From positions 2,170,001 through 2,234,000 of the forward strand of contig JBLDXI010000007.1 of assembly GCA_047495785.1 (NCBI GenBank): a stretch of DNA of 64,000 bases, in the 5' to 3' direction. The DNA comes from Lepidodermella squamata (taxonomy: Eukaryota; Gastrotricha). This document shows, piece after piece, positions 25,183 through 38,134 of the stretch. Numbering within the stretch: the first letter of the stretch is position 1; the number at the start of each line of letters is the position of its first letter. Both the position numbers and the translations under genes were made by a program. Under the pieces are notes generated by a model. It saw only the letters and a program-made list of their open reading frames with translations. It had not been told where the DNA came from and ran no database searches.

Positions 25183-28100
25183 AGTGAAAATTCAAGATTA
25201 ATAATTAAGAAAAATTAAGATGAATGACAAAATAATACCCGCAAAGCGAATTGGAAATAAATTTATTATTACTGGGCGTGGGTGTCATATATTAATTTAA
25301 TAAAATTTCGATAACATTTAATTATAGAAATTTCTCGAATTATTTTAATATTACTACTGAAAAATCAAGGGGCTCCAATAAATTTCCGATTTCCGATACT
25401 CGCAGCGACGTGACTCGAAGTTCCAAAATGCCAGGAAAAGCTTGCAAGTTAAGAATCGAATTAACCTGATTTTTGGCTATCATCAAGTAATTTATCTTTA
25501 TTTTCATTTAATTTCAGCCGCATGCGCAGTCACAGTGGCAAATGGCAACAAACACGATGGGCCATGTCCGAAAATTTGCAACCGAAATTCTCGAAAATTC
25601 TGTCTGCGATTCTTTTGCGATTTGACCCGTGACTAAATGTCTCGTTCTCTCGTTGGAAATTACGCGAAAGTTTGGCGAATTTCGGCTGCAAAACTTACAA
25701 CGGCCACGTCTACATCGGCTTAATTCTCGTCAACCCTTTGGCTCAAGGAACGAACAAATAAGTTATGAATCACGCATATCTTGAACTTGGCATTTTTCGC
25801 GACTTTTTTGCCCTTAAAATTATGTTCGTGAATTCCTCAATTTACTTATTACTAATGTTAAGTCATGCCAGGATTCAAAGTTATGATGGCCCTAAATCCC
25901 AGCTGGTTATGCTGGCATCTATAAACAGGATGCCGAGTGACATCATTGCAAGCTAATAGGTTCCATCTTCCATCTATCTCGACGTGATAAAAATGAACGT
26001 GTCTATTAGTGCGCAAACTCGGTTTATTTTCCGGCATTTTTGGCGGCCGGCTGGACTTTGAGCTTTAGTATTACGTGCGGCTGGTTTGTGCAGTCGACGA
26101 TTTGGTTTCAAATAAAGGGTGAAATAGAATAGGGAGAGAAAGCACCAGCTTCAACATCTATTTGTAATTGATAGATGATGCAGTCACCTTAATTTTATGG
26201 GGTAATTTGGGTAATTATTGCTTGCACTCGTGTGACCGTTCGATCTCGGACTTAAGCTCATAATAAATAAATAAAAAAATGTAAAATAATGGCAATAATA
26301 AAATAGTCATTTTACCGTTACCGAGCGTTAAAATCGGCGACACACCCTTCTACGAAGAAATTCGTTGAAAATGGCATATTTTCGCCACATTTTTAGCTGA
26401 ACATGTTTTCAGCTTCAGACGGGTGCCAAAGCCAGGCCGAGATTTGATTCGAGTGATTTTCAGCGCTGCCAGTGGGTGCCAAATTGGCTATTTGCTGTTT
26501 GAAAATCTTGACGACTTGGGTTGATTTTTTAGTTGAGTTAAAAATGGAAGCAGATCAACTCAATTCGAGACAGGAAAATAAAGTATGCGAACTATTTTTC
26601 AATAACTTTATAGTCGTGAGGAATTTTTTAAGCGGATTTCACTAGTCGATAGATCTAGTCTGCGGTAAACTTTCTTTAAATTTTCATTAGAAGGGGCTCC
26701 GAGAGAAAGAATTGATGATGAAAATGCAGTCCGCAATTTTTATCTGAAATTCACATTTTTGATAAATGCTATTTTTGCATCCAATGTGGCCTGAGTTAAT
26801 TGTCTCTCTTGCCAGACAATTGCCAGAGGCTTCAAGTTTTTTTGAGAGATGGTCTGCGATGGATCCGAATCGCCGATTCCTGAAAAAGCACTGTACGACT
26901 ATCCAAAACTGAAGGCTTCACAGTTACAAAAAAAATAATTTTCATGATCATTTAAATTGAAATTGAAGCAGTTTTTTAATGTTCCAGGTAGCCCGCGTCA
27001 TGGTCAACATGTCGATACTTGGAGCTTGGAGCTAACTTCGATGATTTTTTACTGATTTTCTAGGAATTTTAGAGAAGAAATCTCAACCTCCAGCTATTCA
27101 AAAACTGGAGGTTTCGAGTTGGAATCTTTGTTGACTGCACGTGCACCACGCCCACATGGCGTATCTGGAAAAAGATTGTAATTGGGCTTTCCTTTCAATG
27201 TAATGCCGATTCCGCTTGGTGATATTTTGGAAATTCGTAGAAAATAAGTAAAAAATCATCGCAGTTCGCTCCAAGTATCGACATGTGGACCATGACGCGG
27301 GCTACCTGGAACATTAAAAAACTGCTTCAGTTTCAATTTAAATGATCATGAAAATGAATTTTATTTGTAACTGCGAAACCAGTTTTTGTCAATGACACGA
27401 GTTAAAATTTGTTTGAAAATTTCGAAAAGATAATCAGCGGGTTCCTCGTGATTTCCTCTGTCTGGATCCATCAACCAAACCCTTGGGAAAATCGAAACCG
27501 TCATGTAACCAGTTAAAAACCAATCGAATATTTTGTTTACTTTGCCTCCAAGCGCTGATTACGCGAATCACATGAATGACTATTACGTGATTACGACTAT
27601 TACGCTGATCACGTTCGATTCCAAGTTCGCTCCAAGTATCAAATTATAGAGCTCGATCTGTGCTAAACGGACCACTGAAAAATTGCTTAAATTTCGACTC
27701 AATTAGAGGTGTAAATTTAATTTTATTGCATCAGCGAAATTCAATTTCTTTAATTTCAGTGGTTCATATTGCTTCTAAAAATTTGGAAATATAACCAGCA
27801 TGATCGTTGTGATTACACCTACCTGGAACAATCACAAAATATTGGGAAAATTTCAAACCGTGATCGGAACCAGCAGTAAAGAATCGAATATTTTGTCTAC
27901 TTGGCCTTCAAGCCTCTGATGAATCAGCTGACCATCTGGCGCCCATGGTGTACACCTTTTTTCACGCGAGTGGGCGATCTCTACTGAATTACATCTGCAT
28001 CATCATAGAAAATGGTTAATACGTTTCAATGTTGAATTTTCTCATCGTTGATCATAATACAGCAGCCCCTCTAACTTCAATTTCAATCTCTAAATTTTGA

Positions 28101-29630
28101 GAAATTTGAAAATTAATTCTGAATCGTTCGGTGAATCGTTCAATTTTATGTTTTCGAACCAACTTATTGGTAAGCAGCAAGCTCAGATGAAATTGCTGAG
28201 AATTGGCCCATAAATCAGCTGTAATTATTGCCTGGTGCTAATTTCGATTTTAGTGGCCATTCAGCAAAATTCAGTTTTTAATTTCTATTAATTTTATTAT
28301 CCAAAGGCATAAAGAATTCAGACGTTGAACTTTGTCATTTTTACGGGCAATACTCTGGCGAGGACAAGATGAGTCTGCCGATTCGAATCGCGCAGTTACG
28401 AAGTACAAGTCCGACGTGAAACAACAAGCCCTACTAACAAATACCAAGCCTGCTACGCGCAAATCCTCGATTTCAACCGCAAATCCATCGAAAAATCAGC
28501 CAACGTTACATCGAATTATCATTCCGCCCTATCGTTTCTGAGAGAATCGACGTGTTACAACGGGCTATAGTCTTCTCAGCCATCACCCCGGCCTTAGCGT
28601 CGCTGGTTAAGGACGTTTCTAGTTAAGAGCCCATCGAATGGCTGTTCACATGTTATTGCAATCCATTTACCTCGAATGGCTCCTCCGCCCGGCTGATTTA
28701 GCCCCGTTAGACGCGTTTTTGCTACTGCCTAGAAGTCCCGGTCCCACGACGTGTCGATGGGCGGCCGGTCGGTCAGCCTGGGCGAACGGGCCGTTATCGA
28801 GCATAACCTGCTAGCAGTCAGCCGAATCTACCAAAGCATTAGTTTCGCGCAACTCGGCATCGTGTTACGCGAGGTTTCGCCTGATTTAGCTAAAAACGTG
28901 GCTGTTATAAAATCTAAAATCTAAAATCTCTAAATTCTGGGATCTCGGAGTTTTCGCACACAGATTTTTCTCTGATTTTTTGGTCTCGGAATTTTGTAGG
29001 ATTTCAAGCAGCATGACAATATTAATCAATTGATTATTGACAATAATGAAATAATATACGTAAAATATTGATTATATCCGAACCATTGTTTACCGTCGGG
29101 TCTTTTGGATTTTTCCCGCTGAAATTATCCTTTTCTCCGGTGAAATCCTAGATTATAGACATTAGAGAACGCTGCAGTTAATTCAATTGGTGTTTCATTG
29201 GTGTTTATTCAGCAACGTTTAAACGTATACATTATTTTAGATGGCTCTCTGCCGAAATTAGGATGAGAAAATTCGATTTAATTTTCGGGAATAAAATCAA
29301 ATTTTGTCACTTTCTCTACTTGCAACAGCCGCCCTCTCGAGTAATGTTAAGCTGATTTGGATTATCGGTCAATTCTTAAACTATTTCTCTTTCAATGACT
29401 GATTTGAGAGTTTTTTTTAAGAGATTGAAAACAGGTTCGCGAGAAATAATGGCGGCGTAGTTGAGGCGATTCGAATACAAAATTAAATCACGTGGGATGC
29501 TCGTGCCAGGAAGATCGCGCGCCCTTTGTAACATCAAAACATTTTGTTGATACCGAAAATCTCAATAATAATCTCAATTATTTCACAAATTTCTCCTACC
29601 GGCTTAAATTTATTTTTACTGATTTACAAG
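25183..29630 (+). repeat. Duplicated upstream block I (of copy D)
   Basis: This 4.4-kb stretch is repeated at 40269-45190 upstream of copy E with many small indels. No gene was recognised. It holds a 63-codon ORF (25765-25956) mirrored at 41175-41366 with four replacement and three silent differences, no sign of constraint. Also present are degenerate tandem modules (27.2-27.6 and 27.6-28.0 kb) sharing GTTCGCTCCAAGTATCG, and an inverted repeat (26925-27070 with 27235-27370) absent from block II. The proximal 600 bp recurs before copy F. Confidence 0.75.
29499..29527 (+). promoter_or_regulatory. Conserved upstream block, copy D
   Basis: GCTCGTGCCAGGAAGATCGC plus GCGCCCTTT, 109 bp from its end to the MSRYF start; the D/F version of the block at 4712-4740. 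Confidence 0.45.
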
Positions 29631-29636
29631 AATTCG

Positions 29637-32600
29637 ATGTCGCGATATTTTGCGCTTGTTTACACGTTCAGCATGTTCCGCGTGATGTGGAGCATTTTCC
29701 TCCAAAGCGAAGTTACACAAATTTTATTATTCCAAAATACGGACCCGAACGTACCATCGGTTAATTTGACAATGCACGCGAGTACTTTTGATGGCTTTTC
29801 ACCGGGTCAGCCACCTGCAACACCGTGGCCCTTGCCTATCCCATATACATTCAACAATGGGACCTGGTATATTGATCCGCCCGGCAATTCTGACGTCTGT
29901 AAGTTAATCTGTGTTACCATAAATGTATGAAAAAATTGATGTATTGTATGATTGATTAGCTCCGCTTGAGAGACAGGTTTACAAGCAGGCCATAGCTTAC
30001 ATTGAATCAGTTACCTGTTTGCGCTTTGTGGAAAGATCGTCCATCGGTTTGAATGAGCCCAACTCGATCCTCTTCATAGGAAATCTTGGGTGAGTTTTGT
30101 TTCCTAACCTGCGATTCAAAAAAAACCTATCTGCCATTTGTATTGCGCGTATATAGAGATTCAAGCGGCTATCATTCAACTTCTTATCCTTTGAGAGTTG
30201 TCGCAATTAACAGCAAGCCGAAAAGTACGGATTTTATTTACGCAGCAAGTTTCAATCTTTTATTATAACCGTGGTATTATTTGAGTAAAATCATTTGGAT
30301 TATAGGTCCCTGCCGCGATCAGGAAGATTGGCTATGCCCTTGGACTTACATATGAGCTCAGACGGCCAGATCGTGGTCAATACCTCGTTCCTTCTCCTGG
30401 TTACGAGGACATGTTAAAATTCTCAAAGCAAGGAATTTTCTGTTTTATCAGTTTCCCAACCAACCCGGCGCAAACTTACTACAACGCAACGCCCTTCGAC
30501 CATGAGTCGCTCTTCAACCCGGCGATGGGAGGAGTAGATGGGATAAGGCTTCCCAGGATGTACCCGATTGATCGGCGCTACGTGGCTTCTGTGGGTCAGT
30601 CTGCCTGGCTGTCGTTGTTCGACACGATCAAGCTGAACACGCTATACAAGTGCTTTGGTGAGCAAACTATTTTCTCAATATCATAAATCGATATTGTAGC
30701 CTGTAATTTCTAATTTCTAAAATCGTAGAGCACAATACTTACAGCTTGTCCCAAAGAAGTTGTACAGCCATTTGACCGTTAACAATGAAAAATGGGGTTT
30801 GGCGACATTTTTTGTCATTGTAAGATTTTTAGCGCTAAAATCTTAGGTGAGGAATCTTGCTAGATGTTCGAAAATTCCAAAATATTCGGCCACCTCATCC
30901 AGGTACACTATTAGCATAAGTTTGGTATCGTTTGATTCGTCTTAAAAAGTTCAATTTAAAAACCGCCTTTTCTGCTTCACCTGTGAGCTTTTCCTTGGCG
31001 ACGTGATGCTTGAAACTCTGGTGTTTATAGTACCGGAGAGGGGTACAATTTTGAGAGTTAAAGTCGCTCTAGGGTGCCATAAATCTGCATAGAAACTCCC
31101 TAATACAACTCCCTGGTTTGCTTGGCGTGAACAAAATCTACGTCACGCTCGGCGAATCGGGTAATCAGAGATTTTTATTTTATCATTTTTCTTCGTCTCT
31201 GTACACGTACTCAATTTTTATTTTTATGTTTTTGTTGATTAATGAATGGAAAGATAAAATAAAGAAAATACTATGATATGCTAATAACTGAGCCAACCTC
31301 ATAATTTAAAAATAAATGCGCAAGTGATACAAAATTTATCTAAATTTAATGCTCAAATGGGATGTGCGCAAGTGGGGGTAGTTCTCATTGTTTGCGTTAC
31401 TTATAATTATGGGACACGCTGTATTATACGCAAAATGAATGTCTCGGTGTATTATTTTGACAGACTCAGCTCCGTGCAAAAACCCGACAATCACATGCAA
31501 AAATGGGGGTTATCCTAATCCGAGCGTCAACTGCACAAAATGCTTGTGCCCGCCTGGCCTTGGCGGCGATTTTTGCGACATTTCATACCCGACGGATCCG
31601 GCAAACGGCTGTGTCGGCGAAATTTACGTCCCGCCTTGTACTACAATTGATATTGCTAGCCCTAGCAATCAAAATTCGAGCTGTTCATGGATTGTTAAAA
31701 CAGTAGGAATATTTTCCGTGTCAAACTTACTGCTACTTTTCGCTGCTAGGGTAACACAAGCGGACTAGTGTTTGGTCTCCCCGAACGGCCAGGAGGACTG
31801 GAATATTTATGTCAGTGATTGTACCTGCTTTACTTGAAACAACCACGCATAATATTTTCTAGATGGTTTAGATTGTCTGAACTTTATTCTCATCCGAGAT
31901 CTAGGACCCGAGGGTTATCCTGGATTCAGGTAACGTTGGCTGCGACAGAGCGACGTGCAGTTGAAGCTTTGCATTGCCAAATTTAGGTTCTGCGTGGTCA
32001 CCCCATTTTCCGGACGCGCTTTCATGACAAACAAGAATCAAGTCCTGGTGTACTTCAACCTCCCTAAACCAGGCGGGAGCGCCACAGTCACAGTTTACGC
32101 AACTTGTCCAGGCGTAAAAGCGACCGAACTGAACCGGGAATGCGCAATCACGAAGAACTTGGTCGACTACGAAGGCTCGCTTTCGAAAACAACAACGGGC
32201 GAAACTTGTTCACGGTGGAATACCACGAATTCAGTTCAATTCTTTATGGTACCGAGAGGCGATTTCGATGCTGCTGGAAATGCGTGCAGAAGTTCAGGTT
32301 ACACTGGTTTGCAGTGCCTGGATTCTAGTGGCGCCTTTGCCGAATGCCAAGGCGTTGACAGCGTCAAAAGCTGTAGTAAGTTGAGGACACGATTTCTTTC
32401 TTTCAACTTTTGCTGTAAGACCTGCAACGCAGACGCGGCATTCTTCCGCAGCAAATCGGCTTCATATAGCAACATAATTCAATAATCACTAAAGTTTCGG
32501 TACAAATCTCTTTTTTGCGGTAATTATTTTACCGCGGAGCGCTACAATAATTCGCGTGGGTTTGTACCAGCGAATCGAGAGTTATTCCGCATTCGCAAAA

Positions 32601-33803
32601 TGTTTGAAAATATCAGAAAAACGATTTTTCTATCAAAATTGAGCCAGAAAATGTGTTGTTTCCAAAATTAGAAAGGCAATTCAAAGTTGAGTTATGTATT
32701 AAGTTAAGTTCTAATTAAGTTATGTATAAAACATTATTAAAATTTAAAACTAAAATTATTTAAAAATTATTATGGGAAAATCGTACGGCAATACCAAATT
32801 TCGTTTAATTAAATACCTAACCAATTTTTATTCGGTTATTAAACGGGTTAGGGTTAGGGATTTTACCAAGTTCGAAATTAGGGCCCTTCCTATTCACATA
32901 TGATCATTTTCAAGTGGCTTTTTGTTTTCAATCCAAAATCTAGTCCGCTGGGATTTCTTCAACGTTTCTAGCTCGAATTGTTTCGGTTGCTTGATCAAGA
33001 GGTTCAGTTCGCATTTCGAAAAGTATGACAGGAATTTTTCTTCAGGCAATTGTTGTTCGAAACCGAGGGCTTGTCTGTTCTTTACACAAGTATATCTATT
33101 CCAATTCGAAAAATCTACTTTCATCTGCTGATATGAATATATTTATTCGCTAGCTAAATTGGTTTATCGATGCATCAATACGAAAACTGGGCAATTCGAA
33201 GCTTGTAGGCCGTACTGCCGTGAAGGCGAAACTCCGTTCAAGGAATGGAAAGCTCGTTACACGGACACCTGTGACAAAGGCGTGAGTTCTTTTTCTAATT
33301 GCTAGCAAAGCCTACCTAGTTTCATTTTGCAGAACGTGAGAAAATGCGTCAGCGGCTCAACTTTCCGATGCATTGCTGGCGACCAAGGCTGCCTGGCAAA
33401 TGAGACAAAAATCGTAAGGAAATTTTATCTGAAAATCAAACTTTATCGCTTTGCAACAATTTCTTAGTCGCCGCTGTACAATGGTTTCGCGTATTTTGGT
33501 CGCAATCTCCTCGCCTGCAACCATCGAGCTGACCTTAATTGGGTATGTCACGTACTAAATTTCGGAATTGCCCTAATATTTTACGGTTTCGCGCTTGCAG
33601 AAATACGTTCGCTGCTATCGGAATGCTCCAAACAAGCCGTTTGTCGATTGCCGACGCGCCGATTTCGGCTGCCGCGCGCCATCCGAGGTTGTTTTTGCCG
33701 CGGTGAAGGCTGAAGACTAAACTAGAAACTTTTATAATTTCAGGTCTCCGATGGCCAGTCACCGCCGTACTCGGATCCTAACCAATGCTACCAAGGTGTT
33801 TAG
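29637..33803 (+). CDS. Astacin-like pseudoprotease with EGF, CUB-like and Cys-rich regions (copy D)
   Basis: Exons: 29637-29898, 29960-30089, 30157-30244, 30306-30412, 30452-30657, 31464-31702, 31750-31810, 31899-31929, 31987-32375, 33154-33281, 33333-33413, 33468-33542, 33601-33687, 33744-33803; 647 residues, open throughout. Start chosen at MSRYF because MARYF/MSRYF is common to all copies; the frame stays open upstream to an ATG at 29544. The zinc motif is RKIGYALGLTYE and the Met-turn is ESLFNPAM, as in the other copies; the motif end is RRPDRG. Intron 4 is only 39 bp and in frame, so its retention would add 13 residues. Intron 3 has a GC donor. Introns 5 (806 bp) and 9 (778 bp) are enlarged; intron 5 carries transposon sequence. 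Secreted, non-catalytic protein inferred. Confidence 0.85.
30870..31020 (-). mobile_element. Fragment of the 9.2-kb TIR family in D intron 5
   Basis: An inverted copy of about 9830-9955: it shares CCTCATCCAGGTACACTATT, TTTGGTATCG, and TCACCTGTGAGCTTTTCCTT in reverse order. No complete termini were seen. Confidence 0.6.
32845..32859 (+). repeat. Short telomere-like run in D intron 9
   Basis: GGGTTAGGGTTAGGG, two and a half TTAGGG units, inside intron 9 of copy D. Much longer sixfold repeats occur at 36643. Confidence 0.6.
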
Positions 33804-34050
33804 CTAAAACGCGGAACTTTGCTTAAATCCAAGTCGCGGACCTGCTCATCCTAATTTACTTTGATGAAAATGTTTGAGAAACTTGCATTATAAATAATAT
33901 AATTCTCAAGTTTTGATCGCCTGTTATTATCTATATTTTTGCTCAAAGACTATTCCACTATTTAGAAATTGGTAGGCCATATGTATTGGTATAAGCTTAA
34001 AAAGTGAATTTTGATGCATGCGATTTTTTTCTTCCCGGACTTAAACCATA

Positions 34051-34056
34051 AATAAA
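34051..34056 (+). terminator. Poly(A) signal candidate, copy D
   Basis: AATAAA about 250 bp after the stop, after ACCATA, as in the sister copies. From 34060 to 35018 nothing recognisable remains except about 130 bp (34.08-34.21 kb) shared with the 3' flank of E. Confidence 0.5.
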
Positions 34057-35020
34057 TTAATACAAGGAGGTTGCATACAGCCCAGACAAATTTCAATCGG
34101 AAATAGTTTTCTTTCTCGCTATAGCATACCGACTAGCGATTGAGACGATCACGCGCTTTGAGCGTAAAAATTCCTGATATTTTTTCAACGCTTTAGATTT
34201 GTAGCGGAAGGCTTTTAATTTTACAGTTTGCTTTTCGGAAAACCGAATTTTAAACAGATTCAAATTCCGCATTCAAATAATTATTATATAAAAAAACAGC
34301 TAATTTGCCTTACTTTTGAGATCCAGGAGTGACTGGCAATATGTCCATGACTGTCGGTTATTTATCTGCATTGACTGGAATTTCCTGAATTAATAATTTT
34401 CGTTGTTGTATTCGTTTATTCATGCAAATCCATCTATTTTCATTCATTTTGGGGATGAATTCATGAGACACCCTGAGTCTCGATAAGGATTTATTCCCGT
34501 GCCCCCGAAAAACTTTCCCCGAAAACGGATTAGCTGAAACATTTTCCTCGAAAACAGTTAACCCGAAAATCGACTGAAATGTGTTGAAACAGCGATGACA
34601 CACGGCTTGTCCTTACAGACTATCGGTTTAAATCTTAAATGTTAACAGAAGGCGCGACAGACACACTTTAACTCGCCACTTACTACTACATCGCCATTTG
34701 AGATCAGTTAATAATTTGATACTACCTATGCAAGTTTTTGACCAAGAAATGAGGCCGAACGTCATTTTGGAAAGCGGAAGGATTTTATGAAAAGCCATGG
34801 ATGGATGGTGGCGGGTAGTCGTAGAAAGCCGTGGAAAGCGATGGAAACCCGCGGGCGGTTTCAATGGAAAGTCGTGCAATCGCGTGCGCGAGCGGTTGCG
34901 AAACCAAATCGCGACCGAAAGCCGTGTAAAGCGCGAGTGAGTGCGTGGAATTGTGTGAGCTATACTTAACCACGAGCAGGAGAAAAGTCGATTTCAACGG
35001 TTTCCGCGTCGATTTAAATA

Positions 35021-35480
35021 CAGGGTGTTCAAGAAATAATAGCCAGGCTATTTTTAGCGTTGGACTTTAGCCAGACACCACGCGAGCAAGTTGTCAAGCT
35101 GGACCCTGAACCATCTAGCCCAACTCAACCCACCGATTTCAGTTTTCAGTATCGCGTGTCTAAATAGACGGAAAATAGAATAAATGAAAAAATATCTCTC
35201 AATTCGGTTTTTGAATATATTTTAATCTGATGAAATTCATTCATTCAAATCCAACTTTCATTTGGTGCTTTGCTATTTTACTCAGCACTCAGCTCAATAC
35301 CTCGTTTTACTTTTCTGGATGACATTAATTAAAACCTTCTGGATGACATTAATTAAATTAAATTAAATTACATTAAATTCTGACTTAATCCGCGAACAAT
35401 GGTGAACACAGTGGCTGAGTAATTTCAGAACTCGGGCGGAAATAACTACAAGTGGGTAATAATATTTCTTGAACACCCTG
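35021..35480. mobile_element. Mariner-type MITE, 460 bp
   Basis: Termini are inverted CAGGGTGTTCAAGAAATA, directly bordered by TA at 35019-35020 and 35481-35482. The CAGGGTGTTCAAG style of end and TA target fit Tc1/mariner. No ORF; an internal GGATGACATTAATTAAA repeat occurs near 35315-35355. Confidence 0.75.
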
Positions 35481-36287
35481 TACAATGGCGCACTGAGAAC
35501 AATAGCGGGTCATTGTTGTGGTTTACGCATCATTTTTATTCCCGTTTCCGCCCATTCGTGATTTCCCAAAATATTTTACGAATTAAACAACATTTTCATC
35601 GAATGCGCCGCTTTATTACGAATCTACCAGTATATTATTTGTTATCCGATTTCCGATTTTTTCAATACAATATAAACGTATTTTCAGGAAAAACACCGGC
35701 CGCTTACAAATGCTCAACTTGAACAAACAGTAAATTAATCGGCGGTGAGAAGACGATTATTGTGGCGCGCTCGGTCGGCGTCGCTCAAAAACGAGTAACT
35801 GCGACACATTTTGCAGCGACCAAATTGAGGAGGACAAGGATTTGTTGCCTCAACTGACGCCCGCCGTGCCGTCTTTTCGCGCAGCTGCTCGAATTTCTGG
35901 TAGTGGCCGGGTCGTGCTCCGGATCAGGCAAGCCTTGACTGACCAGGTGCTGATGCAACTCCGACGTGTGCTGATGCAACTCCGTTGTTTGCTCGGCTTT
36001 TTTTCATTCACGAAGTCGAGCTCTTCCTGGGTGACGAGAAATTCGTCGAGACATACGGGCGTTTTTCAGTTAGGTGTTTGATGGTGACTTGTGTCGTTTT
36101 GAGGTTGCTGAGCGTGGTTACCGTGTCAAGCGCGGCATTCGCAGCCATTTCGCGCCTTTTCCGCTCATCATTGGGATAGATCTCGCGCCAGATGTCTGGA
36201 TGAACAGTTGTCTGGCCGATGTAGCCCTCGTTGACTCGCGACCACACGCGCTAAAAAGATCAAAAATATATTTATTACTTATTTAAC

Positions 36288-36928
36288 ACACTCGGTTATA
36301 TTTTGGTCTCGGTTGTCGGGTCTCAGTTGTCGTAGAACCAATAACCAATTCGAAAAACTGGTTTTACGACAACTGAGACCCGACAACCGAGAAAACGACA
36401 ACTGAGACCGGACAACCGAGACCAAAATATAAATAAATAATTTTATTTTCGCTAACCGAGACACCGACAACCGAGACCAAATAATTCGATTTAATAATTA
36501 ATTAAATCTCGGACAACCGAGACTCCGACAACCGAGACACCGACAACTGAGACCAAATAATTATAATAAATTAAATTTTTAATAAAAGCCTAAATTGAAG
36601 CCGAATATTGAGCATATTCAGCATATTGAGACCCCAATCCAGCCCTAACCCTAACCCTAACCCTAACCCTAACCCTAAAACGTAAAGTATATGTGAGTAA
36701 GCCATTCCTTTGTAAATTTAATTTATTATAATTATTTGGTCTCAGTTGTCGGTGTCTCGGTTGTCGGAGTCTCGGTTGTCCGAGATTTAATTAATTATTA
36801 AATCGAATTATTTGGTCTCGGTTGTCGGTGTCTCGGTTAGCGAAAATAAAATTATTTATTTATATTTTGGTCTCGGTTGTCCGGTCTCAGTTGTCGTTTT
36901 CTCGGTTGTCGGGTCTCAGTTGTCGGAG
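36288..36928. mobile_element. Palindromic element built from GGTCTCGGTTGTCGG repeats
   Basis: The arms 36368-36580 and 36714-36925 are inverted copies made of a 15-mer (GGTCTCGGTTGTCGG and TCTCAGTTGTCGG variants) repeated about a dozen times, with extra units at 36296-36345. The central loop holds six telomeric hexamers. The related locus near 55578-55620 lacks it, giving an approximate empty site after TTATTTAACACACT. No coding capacity. Confidence 0.7.
36643..36678 (-). repeat. Interstitial telomeric repeat (CCCTAA)6
   Basis: Six perfect CCCTAA units (TTAGGG on the minus strand) at the symmetry centre of the palindrome. TTAGGG is the common ancestral animal telomere repeat; chromadorean nematodes mostly use TTAGGC and insects TTAGG. 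Confidence 0.9.
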
Positions 36929-37246
36929 TACGTTCGAGGTTCATACGAGAAGCGAGAAAAAAATCAGGCTCGAACTGCACTTAAATCACATATTTAAAAG
37001 TTTGCATCTGCAAACACGATAAAATTTAGAAATAAAATTATTTTATTTTTTTTTTTTTAATTGTGACGAAAATTTAACAGCTAAAATTTGATAAAAAATC
37101 AAGTTAAATTTAAAAAAACGTGTCAGGTTTTCGATTTGTTACTGTTGCGTCACAATATGTGAACTTTGGACTCATTTTGAATTTTAAAGAGGACTTTCAA
37201 TCGAGTTATTCATTTTCGAAAAGCAAGCGAAAATGAAGCTCTTTAA

Positions 37247-38134
37247 CCCTTTAGCTACCATCACGTCGTAACACGTGATCCGGGTATCTGTTACCGGTCC
37301 GGTCAAACATGCACTTCTTTGCACAACATGAACAAACACGTTACACTTGGCCTGTGTTCACCCTAAAGGTCATCTGTTAACCCCGTTATTTATTCGAAAA
37401 ATGGGTCCAAAGGTCACTCGCAAAACATGTGTCAAGTTTAGGCCTCTTTTACAAAATTTATAGAAAATCAAGGTGAGCTCATAAATTGATGAAAAAATAC
37501 AGGTAGCCGCGGGATACTGATATATAGCCCCAAGATTTTCCCCGGAATTTTCAGAGTTCACCTTGATTTTTGAAAAAATTCTGAAAATCGGCCTCGATTA
37601 CTCACGGTTGACAAACAAGTGATTTGTGGTAGCTACCAAGGTGTTGGAAACCCATTTATCACTTGATAAGCAATAAGTATAACGTGTTCATATTTTGCAC
37701 GATTTTACGCGTTAACACGGGTTGGTTGGCAATATTCTCGAGCTTTTGGTTTTCAAAACTTTTCACCGCCAAAAGTGAGTAAACTCGGATCTAGAGACGT
37801 GTTTATACATTTTTTGGAAACAAATATCACGAGTTAATACATTCGGTCTAACACGAGTCGGTCCGTTAGCTAAAGGGTTAAGGCTATTAAATATTTCACC
37901 TGTGGGAGAAGTATCGATTATCGATTTATCAATTTCCTACCATCAATTTTGGGATTTTCACCATCAAGATTGAGCTTTCTCGAGCGAAACGGAAACCGCC
38001 ATTTGGCAGAGATGCTCTTCAAGACAGTGGCATCAACCAGTAACCACCGGACACCCAGGTTGAAGCGTCCCAGGGCCGAACCGGTAACAGATACCCGGAT
38101 CACGTGTGTTACGACGTGATGGTAGCTAAAAGGT
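37247..38134. mobile_element. piggyBac-like non-autonomous element
   Basis: The ends are inverted, sharing TTTAGCTACCATCACGTCGT and continuing for about 50 bp to CCGGGTATCTGTTACCGG. The left end begins CCCTTTAG after TTAA (37243-37246), the piggyBac target; the right border is TTAG, apparently mutated. Another CCCTTTAGCTA-type end facing TTAA lies inside at 37866-37881. No transposase. Confidence 0.55.

Larger units (their letters stand above)
35518..37040 (-). pseudogene. Transposon-derived gene fragment, copy 1
   Basis: Degraded partner of 54662-56020, sharing long flanks and the reading LHQHLVSQGLPDPEHDPATT (minus, 35785-35979). A second segment (36008-36247, minus) reads NEGYIGQTTVHPDIWREIYP. 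Compared with the partner it lacks the DAGPDW exon: sequence jumps from the AAATCACATATTTAAAA stretch to GTTTGCATCTGCAAACACG near 36985. A palindromic element has inserted at 36288. It is not a working gene. Confidence 0.5.

Noticed and set aside
25765-25956. Conserved 63-codon gene, mirrored at 41175-41366
   Set aside because: The two copies differ by more replacement than silent changes, so conservation reflects duplication only.
36643-36678. True chromosome end
   Set aside because: Unique sequence and genes continue on both sides; it is an interstitial telomeric repeat.
36290-36925. CRISPR-like array of repeated 15-mers
   Set aside because: Eukaryotic context, repeats mirrored in both orientations, irregular spacers; fits a foldback element.
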